Below are positions 36,223 through 45,652 of a DNA stretch of 64,000 nucleotides, one piece after another. The notes beneath the pieces were generated by a model. It was not told the DNA's origin. It made no database searches and saw only the letters and a program-made list of their open reading frames with translations. The stretch's first letter is position 1. Every line of letters begins with the position of its first letter. Origin of the DNA: Candidatus Nitrotoga sp. CP45 (GTDB lineage: Bacteria > Pseudomonadota > Gammaproteobacteria > Burkholderiales > Gallionellaceae); assembly GCA_945874105.1 (NCBI GenBank), contig CAMCFJ010000003.1:1-64000 (forward strand), in the 5' to 3' direction. The position numbers were made by a program, and so were the translations under genes.

Positions 36223-38301
36223 ATGCAAAATGAAAATCAGCCAATTCCTACTGGCGCTTCTACTCACCCAGAGGTTCTTTATCAGCTGGGATTGAAAGCT
36301 TTTAGTTCGAAATATTTCGAACAAGCAACAAGTTATTTTAATCAGGCAATACAGGCTGATTCAAAGCAGCCACATTATTGGCTCGCTTTGGGTTTGGTCT
36401 CGCAGGCGCAAGGGAAACTCGATGAAGCAGCTGCCAACTTTAACCTGGCGTTAAAATTTCTTCCCGGCTTCCCCCAAGCTTGGAATAACTTGGGAAGTGT
36501 ACTTAATTTGCAGGGAAAAATTGACGAGGCAACGGTTGCTTTTCTCGAAGCTGTAAGATTAAAACCAGACTACATGCTCGCCTACAGCAATTTGGGCAGC
36601 GCATATCAAGCACAAGCAAGAATGGAAGAGGCTGAGAGCTGTTTCCGCAAATCCATTGAATTACAGCCGGATAATATTTATGCCCATTTTGGCTTGGCGC
36701 ATGCCCTACTTGTGCAGTTGAAGATGGAAGAGGCCGAGAAAGTATTACGCCGCGCGCTCTTGCTCGATCCAGATAATATTCAAGTGCTAAACAACCTGGC
36801 CTATTCTCTAAAAGAACAGAGCAAAAATATCGAAGCAGCATCCGTATATCGGCATTCCCTGTCATTAAAGCTCAATGATTTGAAGGCATTCATCGGCACT
36901 CATCTGATGTTGCCCGCGATTTATTTCAATGCCGCAGAATTGTCCGCAGTACGCAAACGTTACACTGAGGGTCTGAAGACTTTACGGGATAACACCGAAA
37001 ATTTTCTTGGAATGGAATCAAAAGAATTGTTGTCGGGATTGAGCTGGACAAATTTTTATTTGGCTTATCAAGGCCAAGATGACAAGTCTTTGCAAGTGGA
37101 ATACGCACATTTTGTGGCGGATATTCTTCAGGTTGCAACGCCAGATTTAATGCAGCCCATAAAGCAGGATCCCGCAGCCAGCCAACGACGTTTGCGCATC
37201 GGCTTCGTGTCGAGTTTTATGCGCGATTGCACCGTAGGGTCTTATTTTAAAAGCTGGGTTACTTCTCTTGACCGGGGAAAGTTTGAAATTTATTGCTATT
37301 ACATTGGGCATATGCAGGATCAAGTAACTCAAGAATTTACCAATGCTGCGGACTGCTATAAACATCTTGTTGGCGAGGTTGATTATATTGGCAGGGAGGT
37401 CAAGAAAGACCAGCTGGATATTTTGATTTATCCGGAAGTTGGAATGGATCCCGGGGCATTTGTATTGGCAGCCATGCGCTTGGCGCCAATGCAATGTGCT
37501 GCCTGGGGACATCCGGTAACCACCGGCCTCGCCAATATTGATTATTTCTTTTCCAGTGCTTTAATGGAGCCAGAAAACGCGCAGGATCACTATAGCGAGC
37601 AATTAATATTGCTGGAGGGAATCGGAACGTGCTATTTAAAACCGGCACTTCCTTCTCCAGCCGAGCGCTCAGACTTTTCATTGCCAGAGGAGCGTGTTCT
37701 TTATCTTTGCCCGCAATCGTTATATAAAATTCATCCCGATAACGATAGGCTGCTGCTGGAAATTTTGGCACGGAATAAAAATGCTGTGCTGGTGTTTTTT
37801 CAGGCCACTGATATTTCAATCACCCGTGCTTTTATGAAGCGACTTGAAAGTGCATTGGATGAAAGCGGGATGGAGAAAATCGGTCAAATTAAAATTTTGC
37901 CGCGCATGGGCCATGAAAATTATTTGCGGGTCAATATGCTGTGCGACGTAATGCTCGATACCCTGCATTGGTCCGGCGGCAATACAACGCTGGATGCGCT
38001 GGCCTGCGGTTTACCAGTGGTAACGATGCCAGGAAAATTCATGCGCGGGCGGCAAAGCTACGGTATGTTGAAGTGCATGGGCTTGAATGAGCTGATCGCG
38101 CACGATCACAAAGATTATATAGCGATAGCTACCAGACTTGGTACAGACAGGGCTTGGCATCAGCAAGTTGTGCAACAAATAACCACAAGTAGCTACGCCA
38201 TCTTTGCGGTGGAGACGCCCTTGCGTCAGATGGAGCAATTTTTTGCAGCGGCATTAAATGTTCGACCATTAATTTCAGCTACTGATACCAATTGTAATTA
38301 A
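36223..38301 (+). CDS. TPR / O-GlcNAc-transferase-like (GT41) protein
   Basis: 692 residues. About six TPRs fill residues 15-230 (for example AWNNLGSVLNLQGKIDEATVAFLEAVRLKP). A GT41/SPINDLY-type GT-B region starts near 322 (RRLRIGFVSSFMRDCTVGSYF). LDILIYPEVGMD, APMQCAAWGHPVTTG, LCPQSLYKIHPDND (with the Lys aligned to the UDP-binding Lys of OGT), DVMLDTLHWSGGNTTLDAL and MRGRQSYGMLKCMG are present. The position of the OGT N-lobe His (DF..H) is occupied by Cys. Likely a cytoplasmic protein glycosyltransferase. The next gene starts 6 bp after its stop. Confidence 0.85.
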   Translation: MQNENQPIPTGASTHPEVLYQLGLKAFSSKYFEQATSYFNQAIQADSKQPHYWLALGLVSQAQGKLDEAAANFNLALKFLPGFPQAWNNLGSVLNLQGKIDEATVAFLEAVRLKPDYMLAYSNLGSAYQAQARMEEAESCFRKSIELQPDNIYAHFGLAHALLVQLKMEEAEKVLRRALLLDPDNIQVLNNLAYSLKEQSKNIEAASVYRHSLSLKLNDLKAFIGTHLMLPAIYFNAAELSAVRKRYTEGLKTLRDNTENFLGMESKELLSGLSWTNFYLAYQGQDDKSLQVEYAHFVADILQVATPDLMQPIKQDPAASQRRLRIGFVSSFMRDCTVGSYFKSWVTSLDRGKFEIYCYYIGHMQDQVTQEFTNAADCYKHLVGEVDYIGREVKKDQLDILIYPEVGMDPGAFVLAAMRLAPMQCAAWGHPVTTGLANIDYFFSSALMEPENAQDHYSEQLILLEGIGTCYLKPALPSPAERSDFSLPEERVLYLCPQSLYKIHPDNDRLLLEILARNKNAVLVFFQATDISITRAFMKRLESALDESGMEKIGQIKILPRMGHENYLRVNMLCDVMLDTLHWSGGNTTLDALACGLPVVTMPGKFMRGRQSYGMLKCMGLNELIAHDHKDYIAIATRLGTDRAWHQQVVQQITTSSYAIFAVETPLRQMEQFFAAALNVRPLISATDTNCN

Positions 38302-38307
38302 TCATCC

Positions 38308-41300
38308 ATGAATAATCCCGACCAATTGTTTCAACTGGCAGTGCAGCATCATCAAGCAGGACGGCTAGTGGACGCCATGATGGTCTACCGGCAAGTTCTG
38401 GCGCTGCAGCCCAGGCACCCACAATGTCATTACAATTTGGCACTGGCGCTGCAATTCCTGAATCAAACCGATGCGGCAATTGCCAGCTACCAACGCGCCA
38501 TCGAAATCAATCCAAATTTTGCCGAAGCACACAACAATCTGGGCAATATTTTTCAAAATCTGGAGCGTCTGGAGGATGCTCGGCAATCCTACGGCCGTGC
38601 CTTGGCAAGCAATTCCAGCCTGCCCCAGGCGCAATTCAATTTAGGCCTGATACTTAAAAAACAGAAACGGTTCAGTTTGGCGGTGGAGCACTTCCAGGCG
38701 GCGCTAAAAATTGCGCCGGGCTATGAGGAAGCGTATGACAATCTCTGTTCACTGCTGAAATTTCTCGACCGCACCGAGGAATGGCTGGATGCATTCAGGA
38801 AATATGAGCGCCTGGACAAAAAAACCGACTGGTTTTTTGTTGCCGGACTTTCCGCTTGTCGCTATCTGGGCGATTTCACCCGCGAACAGAACTACCTGCA
38901 AGCCTTGTCGGCACATCCGCTCAAAGATGGCGACATCGGGGTGCTGGATAACATTTTAGGCGTGGCGCAGTACTTCGATCTGCCACAAGCGCAGCTACTG
39001 CGTCTGTACCATGCTTACAACGAGGCAGTTAAACGCCAACATTTCTCCGAATTCCCGCTGGTTTCTCCCTATCGGACGCAGCGCACAAAATTGCGCATTG
39101 GCTATTTGTCGGCGGATTTTCGCGTACATGTGATGGGCAAGCTTATGTATGAAGTGCTGACGCGCCATGATCGCAGCGAGTTTGAGTTGTATCTGTATTC
39201 ACTGGCGAGCCAGGAAGATGCGCTCACCAAGCAATTTGTCACGATCAGCGATAAATTCGTTGATCTGCACACACTGTCCGCGCGGCAAGCCGCCAAGATG
39301 ATCGCCGAAGATGACCTCGATATATTGATCGACTTGTGCAACCACACCTCCTATTCCAATGCATTGATCCTCGCCTACAAACCGGCACGGGTGCTGATCA
39401 CCCATCTTGGCTCTCACGGTGGCGTAGGCCTGGATACGGTTGATTACAAGCTGACCGACCATTATGCCGACGTGCCGGAAAATGCGGCATATTTGATCGA
39501 AAAACTGTTGCCAATGGAAGGCTGTCTTTTCCCCTTTCACCATGTTGAACCTGCTTCGGATATCCAATTAAGTCGGGCCGAGTTAGGCATTGCCGAAAAT
39601 GCAGTGGTATTTGGCGTATTCGCCAACATAATGAAATTCAGCCCGCGTAGCCTTCAGACTTGGGCTGCCATCATGACGAGGGTCGAACAGGCCGTGCTGG
39701 CATTTTCGCCGCTGAAAGAAAACGAAAAAGCCAGCTATTTACGTCAAATTGCAGCGGCCGGACTTGATCCGGCGCGAGTTAAATTCATCCCTGCGGCAAA
39801 GGACGAGACGTTTAACCGCGCACGTTACGCACTGCTCGATATAGCGCTCGATACTTTTCCCTACAGCGGTGGTGATACGACGCTGGCAGCGCTGGATATG
39901 GGGGTCCCGGTGATCACATTGTGCGGCCAGCGCCATAGTGAGCGCACCTCCTACAGCATTCTGATGAACCTCGGCGTGCCTGAAACAATCGCTCACAGCG
40001 AAGCCGAATATATCGATCTCGCTTGCCGTCTGGCGACTGATGCAGGCTGGCGCGGCACGGTGGTGGAAAAGATTCGGCGCGGTCTGGTCGATTCGCCGCT
40101 GGTTGACATGGATGTTTATACCCGGCATCTGGAAGATGCCTATCGTCATGCTATCACCCAATGTCCGCTAAATGATTCAGTCGCAAACGACGATAATAAA
40201 GCGCTGTTCCAGAAAGCAGTGCGGCAACATCAGGCCAACAACTTGACGGAAGCCGCAGACCATTACCGGCAGCTACTATTGCATGAGCCAGACCATGCCG
40301 CCGCCCTCTATTTATACGGCGTACTACTGGAACAAACCGGCCAGGAAGATGACGCCATCGTGCAACTTCAACGTGCAATTGCGATTAGCCCGAGCTATCT
40401 TGATGCGCATCTGGCACTAAGCAATCTTTATTTGAAGCAGGGACTAATGGAAGATGCGGTCGCCGGTTTTAACAAGGCGCTGCAAATCAAGCCCGGCCAT
40501 TTTGCAGCGCTGAACGGGCTGGGCCGCGCCCTGACCGGGGCTGGCCATCTGCCGCAAGCCGTCACCACCTTGCAACAGGCGATCCAAATTCAGCCGCAGG
40601 AACCATCCGCATATTTCAATCTTGGCGTGGCATATCAAAAGCAAGGCATGGCAGACGCGGCTATGGCCACCTATCATCGTGCGCTGGCGCTGGAACCGAA
40701 TAACACCGAGGCCTTATTCAACCTTGGCGTACTGTTCCAGCAGCAAGGCAAGGCCGAACGCGCTGCAGCCTGCTACCAACAAATCCTGCGTATTCAGCCG
40801 GATCATGCGCTGGCTTATTACCATCTGGGCGATGTGTTGCTCGATGCCGGCAAAATCAATCCGTGGCTGGAAAATTTTAAACAGTTCCGCCGCCACGCAC
40901 CGCCCTCCGTCATGCTCGAGGTGTATGGCCTGCAAGTCTGCCAGTATCTGGGTGAAGTCGAACAGCAACAGGCGTATCTGGACGACTTGCTTAGCGATAA
41001 ATATGCGTTCTTCAATGCCGCCGATGCACTCGACCGGCTGGAGGAAATGCTGTATCTGCTATTGTTTTTCGACGTTCCTCCAGAGCGTCTGTTTGCCCTG
41101 TATCAGCGCTACAACCAGTTGAACAAGCAGACGTATACGCCGCAATTGTCGTTGCCCGCTCGCGCTGCTGGCGGCAAGATCCGGCTGGGCTATTTGTCCG
41201 CCGACCTGCGCGATCACGTGATGGGGAAAATGATATATCAGGCCATTTCCCGCCATGATGCCGGGCAATTCGAGGTGTACTGTTATTCGCTGTCATCGCA

Positions 41301-42270
41301 GCAAGATGCCTGGACCGAGCGCTTCCGTGCCTGCAGCCATCGGCTTGTCAGCATCGCAAATCTCGACGCGCTCAGTGCGGCCAATCGCATTGCCGAGGAC
41401 AACCTGGATATCCTGGTGGATCTGTCCACCCACACCAAGGGAAGCCTGCCAGCGATTCTGGCGTACAAACCAGCGCGCCTGCAGATCACCCACATTGCCA
41501 GCGCCGGGGCAGTGGGGCTGGATAGCATCGACTTCAAGTTAACCGATCAATACGCCGACACGACAGAAAATCAGGCGTATCTGCTGGAGCGCCTGTTGCC
41601 GATGCAGGGCTGCGTCTTTCCTTATCGCCACATCGTGCCAGCCAGCCAGCACAACTATCAGCGCACAAAACTCGGCATAAAAAAGAACGCTATCGTGCTG
41701 GGTGCTTTTGTCACCTTGATGAAGCTAAGTCCGCGCTGTCTCGCATTGTGGCGCCGGGTGCTGGAAGCATTGCCGAACGCGGTACTCGCGTTCTCGCCGC
41801 ACAACATTGAAACTAAAGCCGGCTACCTGCAACGACTCAAGGCCGCTGGCATAGCAGCAACCCGCGTCGTCTTCATCCCGCCCGGCAAGGACGAAGCCCA
41901 CAACCAGGTGCGCTATACCCTGGTCGACATGGTGCTGGATACACTGCCGTTTGGCGGTGTCAATGGCACGCTGGAAGCGCTCGACATGGGCGTGCCGGTG
42001 GTCACGCTGCGCGGGGAACGGCATGGCGAACGCACCGGCTTCAGCATACTGACGAACCTCGGCGTAACGGCGACGATTGCCTGCAACGAACAGGAATATA
42101 TCGACATCGCCAAACGCCTCGCTAACGATCAAACGTTCTACGCCAGTGTTACGGATGCTATCCGGCGCGGTTTGGCCGACTCGCCGCTAGTCAACATGGA
42201 TGATCATGTGCGCCATCTGGAAGAAGCCTATCGACAGGCGTTGCTGCAGAAAGGCATCGAAATACGATGA
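38308..42270 (+). CDS. Double-headed TPR-OGT protein (two TPR+GT41 modules)
   Basis: 1320 residues made of two complete modules. Module 1: TPRs about 5-150, GT41 region about 262-620 (LRIGYLSADFRVHVMGKLMY, GVFANIMKFSPRSLQTWAAI, DTFPYSGGDTTLAALDMGVP). Module 2: TPRs about 629-870, GT41 region about 955-1310 (IRLGYLSADLRDHVMGKMIY, GAFVTLMKLSPRCLALWRRV, DTLPFGGVNGTLEALDMGVP). Both keep the His after the first strand and the Lys in the K.SP motif. The modules are similar but not identical, as after an old duplication and fusion. The frame is uninterrupted. Probably made from one transcript with its neighbours. Confidence 0.88.
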   Translation: MNNPDQLFQLAVQHHQAGRLVDAMMVYRQVLALQPRHPQCHYNLALALQFLNQTDAAIASYQRAIEINPNFAEAHNNLGNIFQNLERLEDARQSYGRALASNSSLPQAQFNLGLILKKQKRFSLAVEHFQAALKIAPGYEEAYDNLCSLLKFLDRTEEWLDAFRKYERLDKKTDWFFVAGLSACRYLGDFTREQNYLQALSAHPLKDGDIGVLDNILGVAQYFDLPQAQLLRLYHAYNEAVKRQHFSEFPLVSPYRTQRTKLRIGYLSADFRVHVMGKLMYEVLTRHDRSEFELYLYSLASQEDALTKQFVTISDKFVDLHTLSARQAAKMIAEDDLDILIDLCNHTSYSNALILAYKPARVLITHLGSHGGVGLDTVDYKLTDHYADVPENAAYLIEKLLPMEGCLFPFHHVEPASDIQLSRAELGIAENAVVFGVFANIMKFSPRSLQTWAAIMTRVEQAVLAFSPLKENEKASYLRQIAAAGLDPARVKFIPAAKDETFNRARYALLDIALDTFPYSGGDTTLAALDMGVPVITLCGQRHSERTSYSILMNLGVPETIAHSEAEYIDLACRLATDAGWRGTVVEKIRRGLVDSPLVDMDVYTRHLEDAYRHAITQCPLNDSVANDDNKALFQKAVRQHQANNLTEAADHYRQLLLHEPDHAAALYLYGVLLEQTGQEDDAIVQLQRAIAISPSYLDAHLALSNLYLKQGLMEDAVAGFNKALQIKPGHFAALNGLGRALTGAGHLPQAVTTLQQAIQIQPQEPSAYFNLGVAYQKQGMADAAMATYHRALALEPNNTEALFNLGVLFQQQGKAERAAACYQQILRIQPDHALAYYHLGDVLLDAGKINPWLENFKQFRRHAPPSVMLEVYGLQVCQYLGEVEQQQAYLDDLLSDKYAFFNAADALDRLEEMLYLLLFFDVPPERLFALYQRYNQLNKQTYTPQLSLPARAAGGKIRLGYLSADLRDHVMGKMIYQAISRHDAGQFEVYCYSLSSQQDAWTERFRACSHRLVSIANLDALSAANRIAEDNLDILVDLSTHTKGSLPAILAYKPARLQITHIASAGAVGLDSIDFKLTDQYADTTENQAYLLERLLPMQGCVFPYRHIVPASQHNYQRTKLGIKKNAIVLGAFVTLMKLSPRCLALWRRVLEALPNAVLAFSPHNIETKAGYLQRLKAAGIAATRVVFIPPGKDEAHNQVRYTLVDMVLDTLPFGGVNGTLEALDMGVPVVTLRGERHGERTGFSILTNLGVTATIACNEQEYIDIAKRLANDQTFYASVTDAIRRGLADSPLVNMDDHVRHLEEAYRQALLQKGIEIR

Positions 42271-42285
42271 ATATCCCCCGCAGCC

Positions 42286-44382
42286 ATGACCGATAGCCTC
42301 GATTCATTGCAGCAGGCACTGGCGACTCTTGATCAAGCCATCGCCCTCAGCCCGCAAGAGCCGCGCAATCATTTTTTGCGCGGACTCACGCTGGAAGATC
42401 TGCACCGGCCAGACGAAGCCATCGCTAGTCTGCGAAATGCAATTCGCGTGAAGCCAAACTATGCCGAGGCCTACAACACTATCGGCATTATTCTGCATGA
42501 CCAAAATCACTTCGAGCAAGCCGCTGCAAATTTCCGAGATGCAATTCGTCACAAGCCTGATTATCCAGGGGCTTATAACAACCTGGGCACCGCGCTTCGT
42601 GCGCTGGGTGACATCTCTGGCGCGCAGCAGCAGTTTGCACAGGCTGTTCAACTGAAACCGGATTACGCGCTGGCCCATTACAACTTGGGCATCGCTTACA
42701 TGAATATGGGGCAGCTCAATCAGGCGGAAACCAGCTTCAACCAAGCGCTACGCTTGAAGCCGGATCATGTTCAAGCGTACAACTATCTCGGTTCTGTTCA
42801 GCACGCGCTGGGCAAGCTCGATGAAGCGGAAGCCAGCTTCACCCATGCTGCGCAAATGAAGCCGGGCAAGAATGGCGCGGAACTCAACAAACTTGCCCGC
42901 GTGTTCTGGGAGCAAGGCCGCATCGAACACACTCTGGCGGCCTATCGGCAAGCGCAAACGCTGAATCCTCATGAACTGAAATCCGCACTCGGCGCCGTGC
43001 TATCGTTGCCCGCCGTATATGGCAATCAGAATGATTTGCTGGAAGCACGACAGCGATTCGCTAACGGCCTGAAAATCCTGCACGCAAATATTCCAAATTT
43101 TATTTCCCACAACCCGCCCGAGCAGCTATTGGACGAACTGCGCTGGAGCAATTTTTACCTGGCCTACCAAGGTCTTGACGACAAGCAACTGCAAATTGAC
43201 TTTGCGCATTTCGTCGCTTCCATGCTGGATAAAATCGCGCCGCAATTCATGCAAGCGCGCGCAAAAAAAGATGCAGCGGGACGCCGCTTGCGCATCGGTT
43301 ATCTGTCCAGTTTTTTCAGGGATTGCACGGTCGGGATGTATTTTCGTAGCTGGATCATGCAGCTCAATCGCGAGCAATTTGAAATTTTTGTCTACCATAC
43401 CCGCCCGGAAACAGACCCTGTCACCCAGGAAATTGTCGACGCTTGCGACCATTTCCGCCACCTTATCGCGGGCCCTGTTTCGCCTGACAGCATCGCCGCA
43501 TCCGTGCTGGCAGATGACCTGGATATTCTGGTTTACCCGGAGCTCGGCATGGACAACACCAGTTTCCTGCTGGCTGCCATGCGACTGGCACCAGTGCAAT
43601 GCGCCGGCTGGGGACACCCCGTGACCAGCGGCCACGCAAATATCGACTACTATTTTTCCAGCGCCGCAATGGAGCCCGATAACGCCGAGCTTCATTATTC
43701 AGAAAAATTAATATTGCTCGAGGGTCTAGGCACTTATTACAGCAAGCCTGCGCTACCCACGCCCGCGTGCCGCGCCGACTTTGCGTTACCAGAAGGCAAA
43801 ACGCTGTATCTGTGCCCGCAATCATTATTCAAAATCCACCCAGACAACGATGCCCTGCTGACGCGCATTCTTGAGCGCGACCCGGATGGAGTCATCGTGC
43901 TGTTTGCCGGCCGCCACCCCAACATCACCAACGCCATTTTTGCCCGACTGGCACAGGCTCTGCGCGCGCGCGGCCTCGAGCCGCAAGGGCGCGGTATTAT
44001 TCTGCCGTCAATGGCGCACGATGATTTCCTACGCGTCAATATGCTGTGTGATGTAATGCTCGACACCCTGCATTGGTCCGGTGGCAACACAACCCTGGAT
44101 GCGCTCGCCTGCGGCTTGCCAGTGGTAACTTTGCCGGGCGAATTCATGCGCGGTCGCCAAAGCTACGGCATGCTGAAATGCATGGAGCTGGATGAACTGA
44201 TAGCCAAAGACCAGGATGACTATGTTGAGATAGCCATCAAGATCGGCACAGACACCGCATGGCGCCAGCAAGTTGTGCAACGTATCATTAGTGGCAGCAA
44301 TAAAATTTTCGAGATGGAAACGTCATTACGTCAAATGGAATCGTTTTATCATTCTGAATTCAACGTGCAAAGTGGCGGCTAG
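42286..44382 (+). CDS. TPR / O-GlcNAc-transferase-like (GT41) protein
   Basis: 698 residues, closely similar to the 36223-38301 product rather than to the double-headed protein. TPRs lie at about 15-230; the GT41 region begins near 333 (RRLRIGYLSSFFRDCTVGMYF, again Cys in place of His). LDILVYPELGMD, AGWGHPVTSGHANIDYYF, LCPQSLFKIHPDND, DVMLDTLHWSGGNTTLDALACG and MRGRQSYGMLKCM follow. It starts 15 bp after the previous stop. Its own TAG stop lies inside the first bases of MITE B copy 2. Confidence 0.85.
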   Translation: MTDSLDSLQQALATLDQAIALSPQEPRNHFLRGLTLEDLHRPDEAIASLRNAIRVKPNYAEAYNTIGIILHDQNHFEQAAANFRDAIRHKPDYPGAYNNLGTALRALGDISGAQQQFAQAVQLKPDYALAHYNLGIAYMNMGQLNQAETSFNQALRLKPDHVQAYNYLGSVQHALGKLDEAEASFTHAAQMKPGKNGAELNKLARVFWEQGRIEHTLAAYRQAQTLNPHELKSALGAVLSLPAVYGNQNDLLEARQRFANGLKILHANIPNFISHNPPEQLLDELRWSNFYLAYQGLDDKQLQIDFAHFVASMLDKIAPQFMQARAKKDAAGRRLRIGYLSSFFRDCTVGMYFRSWIMQLNREQFEIFVYHTRPETDPVTQEIVDACDHFRHLIAGPVSPDSIAASVLADDLDILVYPELGMDNTSFLLAAMRLAPVQCAGWGHPVTSGHANIDYYFSSAAMEPDNAELHYSEKLILLEGLGTYYSKPALPTPACRADFALPEGKTLYLCPQSLFKIHPDNDALLTRILERDPDGVIVLFAGRHPNITNAIFARLAQALRARGLEPQGRGIILPSMAHDDFLRVNMLCDVMLDTLHWSGGNTTLDALACGLPVVTLPGEFMRGRQSYGMLKCMELDELIAKDQDDYVEIAIKIGTDTAWRQQVVQRIISGSNKIFEMETSLRQMESFYHSEFNVQSGG

Positions 44383-44601
44383 TATCACAAATCGTAAATA
44401 ACGAAACATATTGTTTTGGATTTTGCCGCAGCATGGCAGTTGAGTTACGGTAATTACCCTCTCCCTAGCCCTCCCCCGCAAGGGGGGGAGGGGACGGCCA
44501 CCCTCTCTCCCGCTTGCGGGAGAGAGTTGGAGAGAGGGTTGGCGTAACTGAGCATCACACCATGCAACGTATGTTTCGCAATTAACAGGTCGTGATACTA
44601 G
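44379..44601 (-). mobile_element. MITE family B, copy 2
   Basis: 223 bp, reverse-complement of the element at 16174-16396, bounded by CTAGTATCACAA and GTGATACTAG. It carries the same two inner hairpins (GGGGGGAG and CTCTCTCCCGCTTGCGGGAG types). The left CTAG provides the stop codon of the upstream GT41 gene. The hairpins could act as a transcription terminator between the OGT genes and the next glycosyltransferase. Confidence 0.85.
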
Positions 44602-44634
44602 TAGCCCCATCTCGATTGAAACGGAGCCATTAAC

Positions 44635-45399
44635 ATGCTTTCAATTATCATCTGCAGCATCAATCCGGAAAAGTTCGAGCTCATCTCGAAAAATTACACC
44701 GAGCTGCTGGGAGACGCGCCGTTCGAGATCATCGGCATCCATGACGCACAGTCGTTGTGCGAAGGCTATAACCGCGGCATCACCCAAAGCCGGGGCGACA
44801 TCCTGATTTTTTGCCATGATGATATCGAAATAATCTCGCCTGATTTTTATCCCCGGTTGCGTCAATATCTGCAAGTCTACGATGTGGTCGGTTGCGCCGG
44901 CACAAGTCATTTAGTCGCCAGCAACTGGGGGTATGTGGGAGACCCCTACTTGCACGGCACTGTTGCCTACCCGGTTACCGATGATGAATGGCCGGGCAAT
45001 CGCTTCGACTTGTCGGTGTGGGGCGAGCTAAATTCGGTGGTCGTTGAAGGGATTCAAGCTTTGGACGGATTTTTCTTTGCCGTGAATCGGCGGGTGGTCA
45101 ATGAAATACGCTTCGATGAACAAAATTTCGATGGCTTTCATATCTATGACATCGACTTTACCTTCGCAGCCTATTTAGCCGGATTCAAATTGGCGGTATG
45201 CAACGATATTTTAATTGTCCACCAGTCGCGCGGAAATTATTGTGAGAAGTACGCAGAATTTAGTGACAGGTTTATGAAAAAATATCAAGGCCGCCTGCCA
45301 GCTCAAGAATGCAATAACCGCCAAGTGGCATTAGCGAAGAACCTTGATCGCGCACAAATGCTACGTATCGGTGGCAGTTTTCGGGTAGCTCGAAGCTGA
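44635..45399 (+). CDS. Glycosyltransferase, GT-A fold (family 2-like)
   Basis: 254 residues. It opens with the strand SIIICSINPEKFELI, and the nucleotide-sugar region contains GDILIFCHDDIEI, whose HDD is the metal-binding DxD equivalent. A later acceptor region has EGIQALDGFFFAVNRRVV and HIYDIDFTFAAYLAGF. This matches short bacterial GT2-like enzymes found with TPR-OGT genes. Donor and acceptor unknown. It follows MITE B by 33 bp. Confidence 0.78.
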   Translation: MLSIIICSINPEKFELISKNYTELLGDAPFEIIGIHDAQSLCEGYNRGITQSRGDILIFCHDDIEIISPDFYPRLRQYLQVYDVVGCAGTSHLVASNWGYVGDPYLHGTVAYPVTDDEWPGNRFDLSVWGELNSVVVEGIQALDGFFFAVNRRVVNEIRFDEQNFDGFHIYDIDFTFAAYLAGFKLAVCNDILIVHQSRGNYCEKYAEFSDRFMKKYQGRLPAQECNNRQVALAKNLDRAQMLRIGGSFRVARS

Positions 45400-45413
45400 A
45401 TTAAATAAGTTAT

Positions 45414-45431
45414 AAAGGGTGGCGCCCTTTT
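45414..45431 (+). terminator. Small terminator-like hairpin
   Basis: AAAGGG, 5-nt loop, CCCTTTT, starting about 15 bp after the GT2 stop codon. The stem is only six pairs and the T-run short, so this is a weak call. Confidence 0.4.
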
Positions 45432-45565
45432 GCCAGGTGGCGCGCTTCTTGCCGCTTGGACCGTGACTCTGATCCCCCGTATCAGACTAGTTGTCGCCTC
45501 GAAATTTAACTATGAGGCGTAGAGGCAACAATGGGAACACGTTATTCAGCCCAACCGCGCTGAAG

Positions 45566-45652
45566 ACAAACTATTTTCATCCTCTGGCGTCTTGTCACAA
45601 AAAAGAGACGCCAACGTTGGTTAACAAACTGTTTTCATCCTCAGGCGTCTTG
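45566..45652. repeat. Direct repeat around the 3' end of the FkbM-GT2 gene
   Basis: Two copies of a 29-bp sequence (core TTTTCATCCTCWGGCGTCTTG) lie at 45566-45594 and 45624-45652, 58 bp apart, differing at two positions. The second is inside the coding region (TPEDENSL); the first lies just beyond the present stop codon. A duplicated gene tail is the simplest reading. Confidence 0.75.

Noticed and set aside
43126-43695. 189-codon minus-strand open frame
   Set aside because: Shadow of the GT41 catalytic region of the 42286 gene.
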